Of a stretch of DNA of 42,094 nucleotides, positions 13,815 to 19,653 are shown piece by piece (positions within the stretch are counted from its first letter, which is position 1; each line of letters starts with the position of its first letter). Below the pieces are notes generated by a model. The model was not told the origin of the DNA and did no database searches. It worked only from the letters and a program-made list of their open reading frames with translations. The position numbers and the translations under genes were made by a program. Source of the stretch: a virus; IMG/VR virus record IMGVR_UViG_3300030410_000069, positions 1 to 42,094 of that record; one strand, given 5' to 3'.

Positions 13815-14002
13815 CGCTACCCAAGTACACTAGCGTGGGATGTTACCCTCTGTTCTACGTACACAAGGGCCATGAGGCCTATTGTCAAAAGTGTGCAGAA
13901 GAGAACGAGCTAAGCGAGTTAGACGCTCACGTTCATTGGGAGGGCGAGCTTACGTGCGACAACTGTAGCGAAGAGATTGAAGCCGCATACCCTGACACGT
14001 GA
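13811..14002 (+). CDS. Zinc-ribbon-like small protein, 63 aa
   Basis: ATG at 13811 on an ATGA overlap. CQKC at about residues 25-28 and CDNC at about 48-51 make a two-knuckle zinc ribbon, with His residues between. Partner unknown. Its stop is followed by a structured leader before the DUF932 gene. Confidence 0.65.
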   Translation: MTLPKYTSVGCYPLFYVHKGHEAYCQKCAEENELSELDAHVHWEGELTCDNCSEEIEAAYPDT

Positions 14003-14063
14003 GTCAAAGCTAACGACGAAACCCCGCCATTGGGGGTCTAGGGGAGATCGGCTACCCCTACCG
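14003..14063 (+). promoter_or_regulatory. Leader with two tandem hairpins before the DUF932 gene
   Basis: CCCC-GCCATT-GGGG (14022-14035) and TAGGGG-N10-CCCCTA (14039-14060) stand side by side in the short leader. The purine stretch GGGGAG lies inside the second hairpin, so a ribosome site could be masked. No T-run follows, so these are not terminators. Confidence 0.4.
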
Positions 14064-15041
14064 ATGAGTCAGCCTATGTCCTACATCAACCTGAATAGGT
14101 CCACACTAATGAGCAAGATTGCTAACCGCTACGACGTGTCTACGTGCTCCAGCCCGGAGGAGTTGCTACTCAAGTGCGGCCTCAACTGGGAGCCCGAGCT
14201 TCGCTCCGCAAGCAAGCTTGAGGGCGACGACTCCTACCTTGCTGACAAGTTTCGCGCGGTGGTGAACCCTCTCACGAACAAGGCGCTGGCCTTCGCTTCC
14301 ACGCGGTTCCGGCCCAACAGTCATATCAAGGCGGTCAACGACATGTGGGGGCTGGTCAAGCACGGTAGCGCTACGCCTAGCACCGTTAGTGTCTGGGATG
14401 GTGGTGGCCGCATCGCGCTTCAGTTCCGTTGCCCCGAGCTGGACGTCCAGGTTGGTCCGCGTAGCATTATCTCGCCCCTGCTCACGCTTGTGGTCAACCA
14501 CGACGCGGCCGGAGCTGACCGCGGCTTTTTCGCAGACTTTGACTACTGGTGCAAGAACCAGGCCGGCATGGTTGCCCGTGTCCAGGGCGACGGCGTGCGG
14601 CATGGCTCGGGCATCATCACGCGTTACGAGGACCTTCTTGAGGACCGAATCCGAAGCCTTCGCGTGGGCATGGGGGACCGCTATGCGACAATGAAGCAGA
14701 TGGCGGACAGTAGCCGTCAGTTGCGTGGCCCGGAGCTTCTTGCCTACTTCGGGCGCGCGATGGGGATGCCGGTTGATGCGGTAGCGCCGCTCGCGTTCAC
14801 TCCCGAGGGGGTTGAGGTACAGAGCGCCGAGGGCAAGGTTCTCAAAGCTATTGAGGCCGACTGGCGCGCGGACGACCACGGTGTGCCCGGTACGGTGTGG
14901 CACGCCTACAGTGCGGTTACGCGGTACACAACGCACACTGAGGGTCGCAACGAGGCGACCCGCTTGCAGCGCGCGATGCTTGGCTCCCAGGAACGTTTCG
15001 TCCGGGCGTTCGGCGAAGCGGCAAAGCTGGTGGACGCATGA
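14064..15041 (+). CDS. DUF932 family protein, about 325 aa
   Basis: Recognised by GTVWHAYSAVTRYTTHTEGR near the C terminus, the signature of DUF932 (phage/plasmid-like protein family TIGR03299). The middle has RSIISPLLTLVVNHD and DRIRSLRVGMGDRYATMKQ, consistent with the alpha/beta family body. Members are common on phages and plasmids, and their function is unknown. Start choice is uncertain: ATG at 14064, 14076 or 14109 are all in frame; I use the first after the hairpin leader. Ends on an ATGA overlap with a small basic protein. Confidence 0.82.
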   Translation: MSQPMSYINLNRSTLMSKIANRYDVSTCSSPEELLLKCGLNWEPELRSASKLEGDDSYLADKFRAVVNPLTNKALAFASTRFRPNSHIKAVNDMWGLVKHGSATPSTVSVWDGGGRIALQFRCPELDVQVGPRSIISPLLTLVVNHDAAGADRGFFADFDYWCKNQAGMVARVQGDGVRHGSGIITRYEDLLEDRIRSLRVGMGDRYATMKQMADSSRQLRGPELLAYFGRAMGMPVDAVAPLAFTPEGVEVQSAEGKVLKAIEADWRADDHGVPGTVWHAYSAVTRYTTHTEGRNEATRLQRAMLGSQERFVRAFGEAAKLVDA

Positions 15042-15175
15042 AGGTCCGGGTGTACAAGCGTAGGCTCACCAGGGTCATGTCCTACTACAGGAGCAGGATT
15101 CGCCTTACGCTAGGTCGTCACAACCGGTGCAGCCTGCTTGCTCAAGCATGTCTGTCCTACAGGGTGTGGCCGTGA
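15038..15175 (+). CDS. Small Arg-rich protein, 45 aa
   Basis: ATG at 15038 overlapping the DUF932 stop. The product is strongly basic (KVRVYKRRLTRVMSYYRSRI) with two cysteines near the end. It could bind nucleic acid. It is supported by overlaps on both sides (ATGA and GTGA). Confidence 0.5.
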   Translation: MKVRVYKRRLTRVMSYYRSRIRLTLGRHNRCSLLAQACLSYRVWP

Positions 15176-15246
15176 CGCATATCGGAGCCATCGTGCTCAT
15201 CGTCGTTTGGCTCGCGTGGGCAGTGGCCGAGCAGCAGGACGACTAG
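15172..15246 (+). CDS. Micro-protein with one membrane helix, 24 aa
   Basis: GTG at 15172 on a GTGA overlap. Residues 4-18 are hydrophobic (IGAIVLIVVWLAWAV), followed by an acidic end AEQQDD. This is the form of a single-pass membrane micropeptide. Real expression is inferred from the overlap only. Confidence 0.4.
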   Translation: MTHIGAIVLIVVWLAWAVAEQQDD

Positions 15247-15253
15247 GTTACAT

Positions 15254-15300
15254 CTACAACCACTGTAGGTTTGCCTGCCACCGCAGGCCACATTAAGGAG
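15254..15300 (+). promoter_or_regulatory. Two hairpins and strong ribosome site
   Basis: Hairpin CTACA-N5-TGTAG (15254-15268) and hairpin GCCTGC-N4-GCAGGC (15273-15288) are followed by AAGGAG at 15295-15300, five... to four bases before the ATG at 15305. The same AAGGAGTCAC context precedes the leftward gene at 4080. The hairpins may stabilise or insulate the message for the small gene that follows. Confidence 0.4.
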
Positions 15301-15304
15301 TCAC

Positions 15305-15478
15305 ATGGGCATCACCTCTTACGTAGTCATCGGTCACAACGAGCCCGGCAAGTCGGGCGGAACCCACATAAACGTACCTTCTGGTCCACACTCCCTCGCC
15401 TTGGCCGAGGCTGTTCTGGCAGTAGGCAAGAGTAGTGGACAGTACGACAAGCGCTCACGCCTTGGGGCTTCCAGGTAG
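15305..15478 (+). CDS. Small hypothetical protein, 57 aa
   Basis: ATG at 15305 with an excellent ribosome site (AAGGAG). Sequence GITSYVVIGHNEPGKSGGTH then LALAEAVLAVGK and a basic end. Gly/Ser-rich and soluble. No family recognised. The strong translation signal suggests high expression. Last rightward gene before the structured non-coding block. Confidence 0.65.
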   Translation: MGITSYVVIGHNEPGKSGGTHINVPSGPHSLALAEAVLAVGKSSGQYDKRSRLGASR

Positions 15479-15599
15479 CTGCGCCTCTACTGCTTACGTG
15501 TCCAGTAGTCCGGGGTAGGTAACGCGACACCGTCCAGTGCCCGCTGTCCTACTCGCGCCTACCCGGCTAAGTCGTTGATATTACAGCGAATCGTTTTCA

Positions 15600-15640
15600 G
15601 CGCGTCCGAGGGTAGAGGGTGCGGGGAGCCCTCGGCGCGT
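15600..15640. other. Long stem-loop
   Basis: GCGCG-T-CCGAGGG pairs with CCCTCGG-CGCGT; twelve pairs interrupted by one bulged T, with a 16-base loop rich in G. No T-run follows on either strand, so it is not a terminator. Confidence 0.55.
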
Positions 15641-15759
15641 TCCTGGGGCATCGTGGCGAAGTCTCAATTCCTGTACCAGTGACGCGGCGCGGTATACGCT
15701 GGCACTGTAAGGAAAGATTGGTGCCACCGTGTTCTGGCATGCCCGTTGCCTAGGACGTT

Positions 15760-15790
15760 GGCACGTTGTTTGGTGGGCAACAACCGTGCC
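15760..15790. other. Stem-loop in non-coding block
   Basis: GGCACGTTGTT pairs with AACAACCGTGCC around loop TGGTGGGC, with one bulged C. Its right arm contains the first copy of the AACCGTGCCA repeat. Confidence 0.55.
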
Positions 15791-15842
15791 ACTCAAAAAA
15801 CCATACCCCTGCAAGAACCGTGCCACTGCAAGAACCATGCCA
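15782..15842. repeat. Three copies of AACCRTGCCA
   Basis: AACCGTGCCACT occurs at 15782-15793 and 15816-15827; AACCATGCCA at 15833-15842. The last two copies share the longer flank CTGCAAG upstream and are 17 bases apart. Short iterated motifs of this type can be protein-binding iterons. Confidence 0.55.
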
Positions 15843-15858
15843 GCTTTTCCTTGGCACG

Positions 15859-15893
15859 AAAAACGCCGAGCCTAGTTTCCTGGGCTCGGCGTT
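15859..15893 (-). terminator. Terminator of the leftward operon (possibly bidirectional)
   Basis: AACGCCGAGCC pairs perfectly with GGCTCGGCGTT around a ten-base loop. Read leftwards the stem is followed by TTTTT (complement of 15859-15863), a good rho-independent terminator for the operon 17607-16061. On the plus strand only TTATCTG follows, so rightward activity is weaker. Confidence 0.75.
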
Positions 15894-15903
15894 ATCTGTG
15901 CCA

Positions 15904-16005
15904 GGGGGCTGCTGCCCCCACTGTGTGGGCTGGGGCCTAGGGGCTACTGCCCCCATGCCAACGTGACTGGGGGCTATGGCCCGGGGGCGCTTACCCCCAT
16001 TGGGG
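15904..16005. repeat. Chain of short G-run/C-run hairpins
   Basis: Successive small palindromes: GGGGGC-TGCT-GCCCCC (15904-15919), GGGGC-TACT-GCCCC (15940-15953), GGGC-TATG-GCCC (15971-15982), GGGGG-CGCTTA-CCCCC (15983-15998), then CCCC-ATT-GGGG. The first two share the core GGGGCTNCTGCCCC. They are spaced by roughly 30-40 bases and follow the terminator hairpin. Confidence 0.6.
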
Positions 16006-16060
16006 TGGCATGATTTTTGCCCCGAAGGGACCCATTACACCCGCGTAATGCCAGGAAGTT

Positions 16061-16333
16061 TCAGTAACCCGGAGAAGCAGCTCGCTCCAGCTCAAGGCGC
16101 TGTAGGCCAGGCTCAGTGTACCAGACCGCGGGGAGTCCCGTGGCCACGAGGACGCACATCAGGACACCCGACTCATCCTTGATTTGCTTGTTGGTTCCGA
16201 TGTTTGCGGCGATAGACACAGCCAGGCGGTTACGTGTCGTACCCGTGAGGGAGACGACGGTGAAGGTTGCGACAGCAATAGTGGCGATATTTGCAAGAGC
16301 CGAATCGGCGTCCTGCTGAACGTTGGTACCCAT
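16061..16333 (-). CDS. Small protein with two hydrophobic segments, 90 aa
   Basis: The ATG at 16333 (MGTNVQQDADSALANIAT) is preferred to the frame start at 16408, which overlaps the upstream gene. Two hydrophobic stretches, about residues 13-31 (ALANIATIAVATFTVVSL) and about 57-72 (GVLMCVLVATGLPAVW), may be membrane helices. Last gene of the leftward operon, upstream of the terminator at 15859-15893. No family recognised. Confidence 0.55.
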   Translation of the reverse strand: MGTNVQQDADSALANIATIAVATFTVVSLTGTTRNRLAVSIAANIGTNKQIKDESGVLMCVLVATGLPAVWYTEPGLQRLELERAASPGY

Positions 16334-16374
16334 TGGTGTCAAGGTAACACCTGACCTGGGCAAAGCCAGTCTTT

Positions 16375-16665
16375 TTACCAGCCCGGCGAGCCGGTGCAGC
16401 CCTTGCACCTACACGGTGCTTGCGTCCGCGCGGGTGCGTCGTTCCTAGCACCCCCTTCTTCCAAGGCCCTCTCGCTCAGGTTCCTAGCGTACGCCTCCTC
16501 CAGCTGGTAGCGCTCCCACATGGGAAGGTAGCTCCTGGAAGCTACCTCAAAGACTTGAGTTTCACGCTTGTGCAGTAGCCAGAAGAACAGCCAGTCATCC
16601 GAAATGAAGTTCTTCAACTTGCTGGAGCGCCGCATTTGCAGGCTCAGCATGTCCAGGCGGGTCAT
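16375..16665 (-). CDS. Hypothetical protein, 96 aa
   Basis: ATG at 16665 on an ATGA overlap with the upstream secreted protein. Residues 1-70 are helical, with aromatic clusters (DDWLFFWLLHKRE, YLPMWERYQLEEAYARN); the end holds CRCKGC. No family recognised. The C-terminal Cys cluster could bind metal. Confidence 0.6.
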   Translation of the reverse strand: MTRLDMLSLQMRRSSKLKNFISDDWLFFWLLHKRETQVFEVASRSYLPMWERYQLEEAYARNLSERALEEGGARNDAPARTQAPCRCKGCTGSPGW

Positions 16666-16862
16666 CAGAGGCTCCGGTGAACGAACAGGTACATAGACCC
16701 GTCCGAGGTTCGTAACGCCTCACAGGTGGCAAGGGGGTCCTTCTGGGCGGCACTACAGGTAACCTGGGCCCGGTGGAGGAAGGCGGCGTCAGCCGCAACA
16801 CAGCGAGTCTCCCGAGGGAGAGGGCTGGAAAGGGAAAGGAGCATGATGCAAACAGTAAACAT
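16665..16862 (-). CDS. Secreted three-cysteine protein, 65 aa (paralog of 12542-12784)
   Basis: Starts on a TAATG overlap at 16862, giving a signal peptide (MFTVCIMLLSLSSPLP). Mature part has Cys at 21, 36 and 47, and the block TCSAAQKDPLATCE, matching ACSALDRDPLSTCE in the protein at 12542-12784 with the same cysteine spacing. It is therefore a member of the same secreted family, here in the leftward operon. Function unknown. A third residue pair of interest is the C-terminal FVHR, matching FVRI in the paralog. Confidence 0.7.
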   Translation of the reverse strand: MFTVCIMLLSLSSPLPRETRCVAADAAFLHRAQVTCSAAQKDPLATCEALRTSDGSMYLFVHRSL

Positions 16863-17062
16863 TACGAATGGTTACACTCCGAATGGTCGCCAAGATTGTG
16901 CCGACCGTATTGTTCAGCTTCTGCCACGTGTCGGTCAAAGATTACCCTGTGGGTAAGTAGCCCGTGCCAGCCCAATGTGCGCTTGGAGCGGCGCCTAATC
17001 ATTTTGTATAGGTCCGCGACCAGCCTCTTCATGACTCGTTCCTTGAGTCTCCGGTAGCTCAC
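16862..17062 (-). CDS. Small basic protein, 66 aa
   Basis: GTG at 17062 overlaps the stop of the HNH-like gene (GTGA) and its stop overlaps the next ATG (TAATG), so it is embedded in a translationally coupled chain. The N-terminal half is very basic (SYRRLKERVMKRLVADLYKM then IRRRSKR); the C-terminal half is His-rich. Likely nucleic-acid binding, by composition only. Confidence 0.6.
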   Translation of the reverse strand: MSYRRLKERVMKRLVADLYKMIRRRSKRTLGWHGLLTHRVIFDRHVAEAEQYGRHNLGDHSECNHS

Positions 17063-17607
17063 GCGGCCACCTTAGCGTCACGCTGACCGGGGAGCCAGAC
17101 GTGCTTGATGAGTACGGACATTCGCCTGATGCTGTCTAGGCCCCAGCCTGAAACATAAGCGATATCATGCACATTGGCTCCATGTCGGAGCATGGAGCCA
17201 ACCACATCGGCGGGCTCCTTGTCGGCCGGGCCGTTTACCTTAGCGAATCCCGGGTCGGGCGGCGCCGCGACTCCGCCAATCTGAATCTTGTTGTGCAAGT
17301 TGGCGAAACTGCGAACGAATCTGACGTTGGCCGCAACCATGGTCATGTGCCCCGGGTTGCAGCAGAGCTTGTTCCGGCACTTGGGCGAAAGGGCCACTGC
17401 TTTCAACAGGTTGCACCCAAACTGGGCCTCGTACATGGCGATTCTTGGCGTCAGGTAGAGCCAGGTCTCGCCACACATGGCCCTGTAGGACGGCTTACCG
17501 TACTGGTCCATGTGCCCCGTCCAGCTCCAGCAAGCTGTTGGATTACGAACACTTACGTACTGGGCAACCTTGGCGCTGTACTCATTGGGTACCCCAAAGA
17601 CCATCAT
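17059..17607 (-). CDS. HNH-fold protein lacking catalytic His, with HTH-like tail, 182 aa
   Basis: Start taken at ATG 17607 (MMVFGVPNEY), with AAGGAT about 12 bases upstream; the frame is open further to 17676. Residues 26-92 follow the zinc-HNH plan of the protein at 11131-11583: CWSWTGHMDQYGKPSY, then TPRIAMYEAQFG and LSPKCRNKLCCNPGHM. Where the active relative has MHKC (catalytic His) this protein has SPKC, and AHRLMYE has become TPRIAMYE. The zinc cysteines and last His remain. Residues 133-171 (ADVVGSMLRHGANVHDIAYV then a second helix) match the relative's HTH. It is probably a DNA-binding protein that can no longer cut, and it heads the leftward operon. A regulator role is an inference. 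Confidence 0.65.
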   Translation of the reverse strand: MMVFGVPNEYSAKVAQYVSVRNPTACWSWTGHMDQYGKPSYRAMCGETWLYLTPRIAMYEAQFGCNLLKAVALSPKCRNKLCCNPGHMTMVAANVRFVRSFANLHNKIQIGGVAAPPDPGFAKVNGPADKEPADVVGSMLRHGANVHDIAYVSGWGLDSIRRMSVLIKHVWLPGQRDAKVAA

Positions 17608-17647
17608 GAACGGAGCTATCCTTTCAGAAGTATTCTGCCCCTTCCCT

Positions 17648-17674
17648 GGGGCCTGGTGTGCTTCGCACGGCCCC
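17648..17674 (-). promoter_or_regulatory. Hairpin in the leader of the leftward operon
   Basis: GGGGCC and GGCCCC enclose GTGC-TTC-GCAC with a four-base bulge (TGGT). It lies about 40 bases upstream of the HNH-like gene. Further upstream the minus strand has a perfect TTGACA (complement of 17728-17733) and, 17 bases on, only a weak AACAGT. A leftward promoter is likely somewhere here but not firmly placed. Confidence 0.35.
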
Positions 17675-17782
17675 ACCGTGTGATTGGGGACCGGGTTACT
17701 TATTTACTGTTGGGATTCTGGGCCGCATTGTCAATGGGGGCCCATGTGCGATTCTGGAAATATTTCTCAACTGGCACGGTCC

Positions 17783-17811
17783 TTGACGCGGTCGTGGGGC
17801 ATCACTAACAT
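17783..17811 (+). promoter_or_regulatory. Sigma-70-like promoter for the late/packaging block
   Basis: TTGACG (17783-17788), a 17-base spacer, and TAACAT (17806-17811). Transcription would start near 17818, at or just before the ATG at 17819, so the first message may have almost no leader. Confidence 0.5.
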
Positions 17812-17818
17812 GCAACAT

Positions 17819-18460
17819 ATGACCAAGCGTAACCAGAAACCAAGGGCCAGATTCAGCCAGAACAGTGGCAACGGAGTCGGTCCTCAGATTCTGGTCAGAC
17901 CCGGCGAGATGTCCGACCCAGCCGCCCCCGAGACCACACTTGCTCACGGTGCAGGTAAGGGTAGGAAGACGAAGCTGGCGGCCTTTGGACTAAGCCCAGC
18001 CATGGTGAAGGCTGGTGACCCAAGGTATTCAGCTTCACTACATCAGGCCAACAAGTACCGCAAGATGCGGATGAAGGAACTAGCTCAGCTACATGGACAC
18101 GTCTCAGCCGGCGTCGGCGCTCTTTTGGCTTCGGCTGCTCTTGCACTCGCCGCGTCAAGATTTTTATACGAGGCAACTGCTGAGGAGCCAGACAACCAGA
18201 CGCTCAAGGACGCCAGTAAGCTCGCCGACAGCGCCCGACAGCACGAGCTTGCCGCCTACGAGCTTGCCTCGCGAGAGGGGACCCTGAAGCGCCGAGTCTC
18301 CATGGCTACCGACGGGATGCCCTGGATGCTCAAGGAAAACGGGGAAGAGCTGGCCAAGCCGGGCCGTAAGACCAACGAGGAGCGGTTCGCCCGGGAGACT
18401 GACGTTCCTGTCCCCCCGATGGTACAGTCCTGGGAGGAGCCAGACGACGATGCCCGGTAA
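17819..18460 (+). CDS. Putative small terminase-like protein, 213 aa
   Basis: ATG at 17819 chosen because the promoter at 17783-17811 fires next to it; another ATG at 17810 is in frame. Residues 1-60 are basic and Gly/Pro-rich. Residues about 64-165 are helical: GDPRYSASLHQANKYRKMRM, then HVSAGVGALLASAALALAAS and ASKLADSARQHELAAYELAS. This pattern resembles proteins labelled small terminase subunit in other GC-rich phages, which recognise packaging sites, but I am not certain of the family. The end is acidic and Pro-rich. Large terminase is 4.7 kb downstream, unusually far. Confidence 0.5.
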   Translation: MTKRNQKPRARFSQNSGNGVGPQILVRPGEMSDPAAPETTLAHGAGKGRKTKLAAFGLSPAMVKAGDPRYSASLHQANKYRKMRMKELAQLHGHVSAGVGALLASAALALAASRFLYEATAEEPDNQTLKDASKLADSARQHELAAYELASREGTLKRRVSMATDGMPWMLKENGEELAKPGRKTNEERFARETDVPVPPMVQSWEEPDDDAR

Positions 18461-19115
18461 CAAGAACGGCGAGACCCCCGAAGACTACGCCGAGTACAAG
18501 CGCAAGCAGACACTGGAGGTTCCCGTCCGTGACGTCCAGGACTCCGACGAGTCACCCGGTGACCGGTTCAAGCGTCACCTGGAGTACAGCGTCCCCGCGG
18601 ACGAGTCTCCGGATGCCAGGACGCAGCGGCACCTGGAGAAGGCTAGGCGCTCCGGGTACATGACCCAGTCCCCGATGGCGCCCACGGGCAGCGACATCGC
18701 ATCTTCCCTGGACAAGTACCGGGGCAACGATGAGCAGGACAACCGCATCCGTCAAGGCATCCACGATACGCTCAACCCAGAGCCCGCCATGGAGGCCGCA
18801 GGCAAGGTAGCCCAGTACGGCAAGGAGCACCTATCGGAGGGCTTCAGGGCCCGACTGAGGGGCCTTGCAGAGGGTTACGTGGCCAGGGTCAGCCCCGCGG
18901 CCAGCCAGGCAGGTCAGGACCGAGAGATTGAGGAGAACGCCAGGGCCATTGAGATTGCCCGTAAGCACACGCAGCCTCGTGACGGCGGTGAGATTGACGA
19001 CCCGGGTCCCGTCCGCCAGCCGGTTATGCAGGAGCGTGGGTTCAGTAACGATGACGAGAAGCAGCGTTACTTGGACAAGGTCCGTCAGGCCATGGCGAAC
19101 GCTGGTAAAAAGTGA
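18450..19115 (+). CDS. Charged hypothetical protein, 221 aa
   Basis: ATG at 18450 overlapping the previous gene by 11 bases. Highly charged and poor in hydrophobics, with a loose repeat DESPGDRFKRHLEYSVP / DESPDARTQRHLEKARR near residues 33-68 (same DESP-D-R-x-x-RHLE pattern). The rest is helical and Arg/Glu-rich. Likely partly disordered. No family recognised. Coupling to the putative small terminase suggests a virion or packaging link. Confidence 0.65.
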   Translation: MPGNKNGETPEDYAEYKRKQTLEVPVRDVQDSDESPGDRFKRHLEYSVPADESPDARTQRHLEKARRSGYMTQSPMAPTGSDIASSLDKYRGNDEQDNRIRQGIHDTLNPEPAMEAAGKVAQYGKEHLSEGFRARLRGLAEGYVARVSPAASQAGQDREIEENARAIEIARKHTQPRDGGEIDDPGPVRQPVMQERGFSNDDEKQRYLDKVRQAMANAGKK

Positions 19116-19118
19116 CAC

Positions 19119-19520
19119 ATGTGGCCCCGATGCCATTGCGGCGAGGGTCCAGCGTGCACACAACATGGTGACGGAAACTGGTACTGCCCGGTTCACTACG
19201 TCCAGGCAGAAATCACCAACTACAACTGTGGAGATAATCTTGCGGAACAGAATCAGCCCCTTTGGGACAATCACGACGCTTATCGTTTTCCTTCTCTTCA
19301 CCGTCCTGCCCACCGTTCTCTTGACGTGGGCCATCGTTCACTTCGCGTGCAAGTACTGGTGAACGGTGGACATCACATCAATCGCGGACGCCGTCTCGGT
19401 CCTAAATTACCTGCACCGAAGGGAACTAATCTGCGTCCTGTGCGGCGACAATCCCGCCTCCGGCATCCACACGGCAAGCAAGCGCCCATGCTGCGACAGC
19501 TGCCGTTCCCCAAACGCTAA
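19119..19520 (+). CDS. Cys/His-rich small protein, uncertain C-terminal extent, up to 133 aa
   Basis: Starts MWPRCHCGEGPACTQHGDGN then WYCPVHY, a zinc-binding-like arrangement (C-x-C, C, H, C, H). Three bases separate it from the preceding stop. After about residue 40 the composition becomes Arg/His/Pro-rich and overlaps two frames that look more like genes (19228-19362 and 19366-19653). Either the open frame simply continues by chance through its neighbours, or the true product is shorter and the sequence has an indel. Confidence 0.45.
   Translation: MWPRCHCGEGPACTQHGDGNWYCPVHYVQAEITNYNCGDNLAEQNQPLWDNHDAYRFPSLHRPAHRSLDVGHRSLRVQVLVNGGHHINRGRRLGPKLPAPKGTNLRPVRRQSRLRHPHGKQAPMLRQLPFPKR
19228..19362 (+). 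CDS. Single-pass membrane micro-protein, 44 aa, nested
   Basis: GTG at 19228 inside the preceding frame. MEIILRNRISPFG is followed by a long hydrophobic helix (TTLIVFLLFTVLPTVLLTWA then IVHFACKYW). A basic N terminus and one membrane span are clear. It ends TGG-TGA, and the next gene (19366) is in the same frame, one codon later. Confidence 0.45.
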   Translation: MEIILRNRISPFGTITTLIVFLLFTVLPTVLLTWAIVHFACKYW

Positions 19521-19653
19521 GTACGAAGAGGTGGTAATCAGTGTCCTTGAAAAATGTGTTGTCTCTGCTTTGCAGCGATGGAACACAGCCAACAATTCAG
19601 CTGGTGAAGGAAGGGAGCGTACTGGAGACGCTGCTCATAGTTCCGGCACTTGA
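19366..19653 (+). CDS. Zinc-ribbon-like protein, 95 aa
   Basis: GTG at 19366. CVLC at about residues 23-26 and CCDSC at about 42-46 form a two-knuckle zinc motif. The last 38 residues overlap the GNAT-like gene and look less ordered. The frame is the same as that of the membrane micro-protein just upstream, separated only by TGA and one codon. No family recognised. Confidence 0.5.
   Translation: MDITSIADAVSVLNYLHRRELICVLCGDNPASGIHTASKRPCCDSCRSPNAKYEEVVISVLEKCVVSALQRWNTANNSAGEGRERTGDAAHSSGT

Larger units (their letters stand above)
15479..16060. other. Structured non-coding block, about 580 bases
   Basis: No convincing gene on either strand. It contains a large hairpin at 15600-15640 (CCGAGGG/CCCTCGG extended by GCGCG/CGCGT across a bulged T), a hairpin at 15760-15790 (GGCACGTTGTT with AACAAC-C-GTGCC), repeated AACCRTGCCA motifs at 15782-15842, the hairpin at 15862-15893, and a chain of G-run/C-run hairpins from 15904 to about 16005. 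It lies between the end of rightward genes and the end of leftward genes, so it may also be a transcription sink. Candidates are a replication origin, packaging site or non-coding RNA. Confidence 0.55.

Noticed and set aside
14166-14936. 256-residue minus-strand frame opposite the DUF932 gene
   Set aside because: The plus-strand frame has a recognised family signature; the antisense frame is its shadow.
15782-15842. A CRISPR array
   Set aside because: The repeats are only 10-12 bases, three copies, with uneven spacing (34 and 17 bases), and no cas genes are present; the RecB/Cas4-like nuclease fits the recombination module.
15581-15966. Several frames of 60-85 residues in the structured non-coding block
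   Set aside because: They read across hairpins and repeats, lack ribosome sites and have no protein-like pattern.
11131-17607. Mobile intron or inteins associated with the HNH genes
   Set aside because: No gene next to either HNH-type gene is visibly interrupted, and no splice-type boundaries can be seen.
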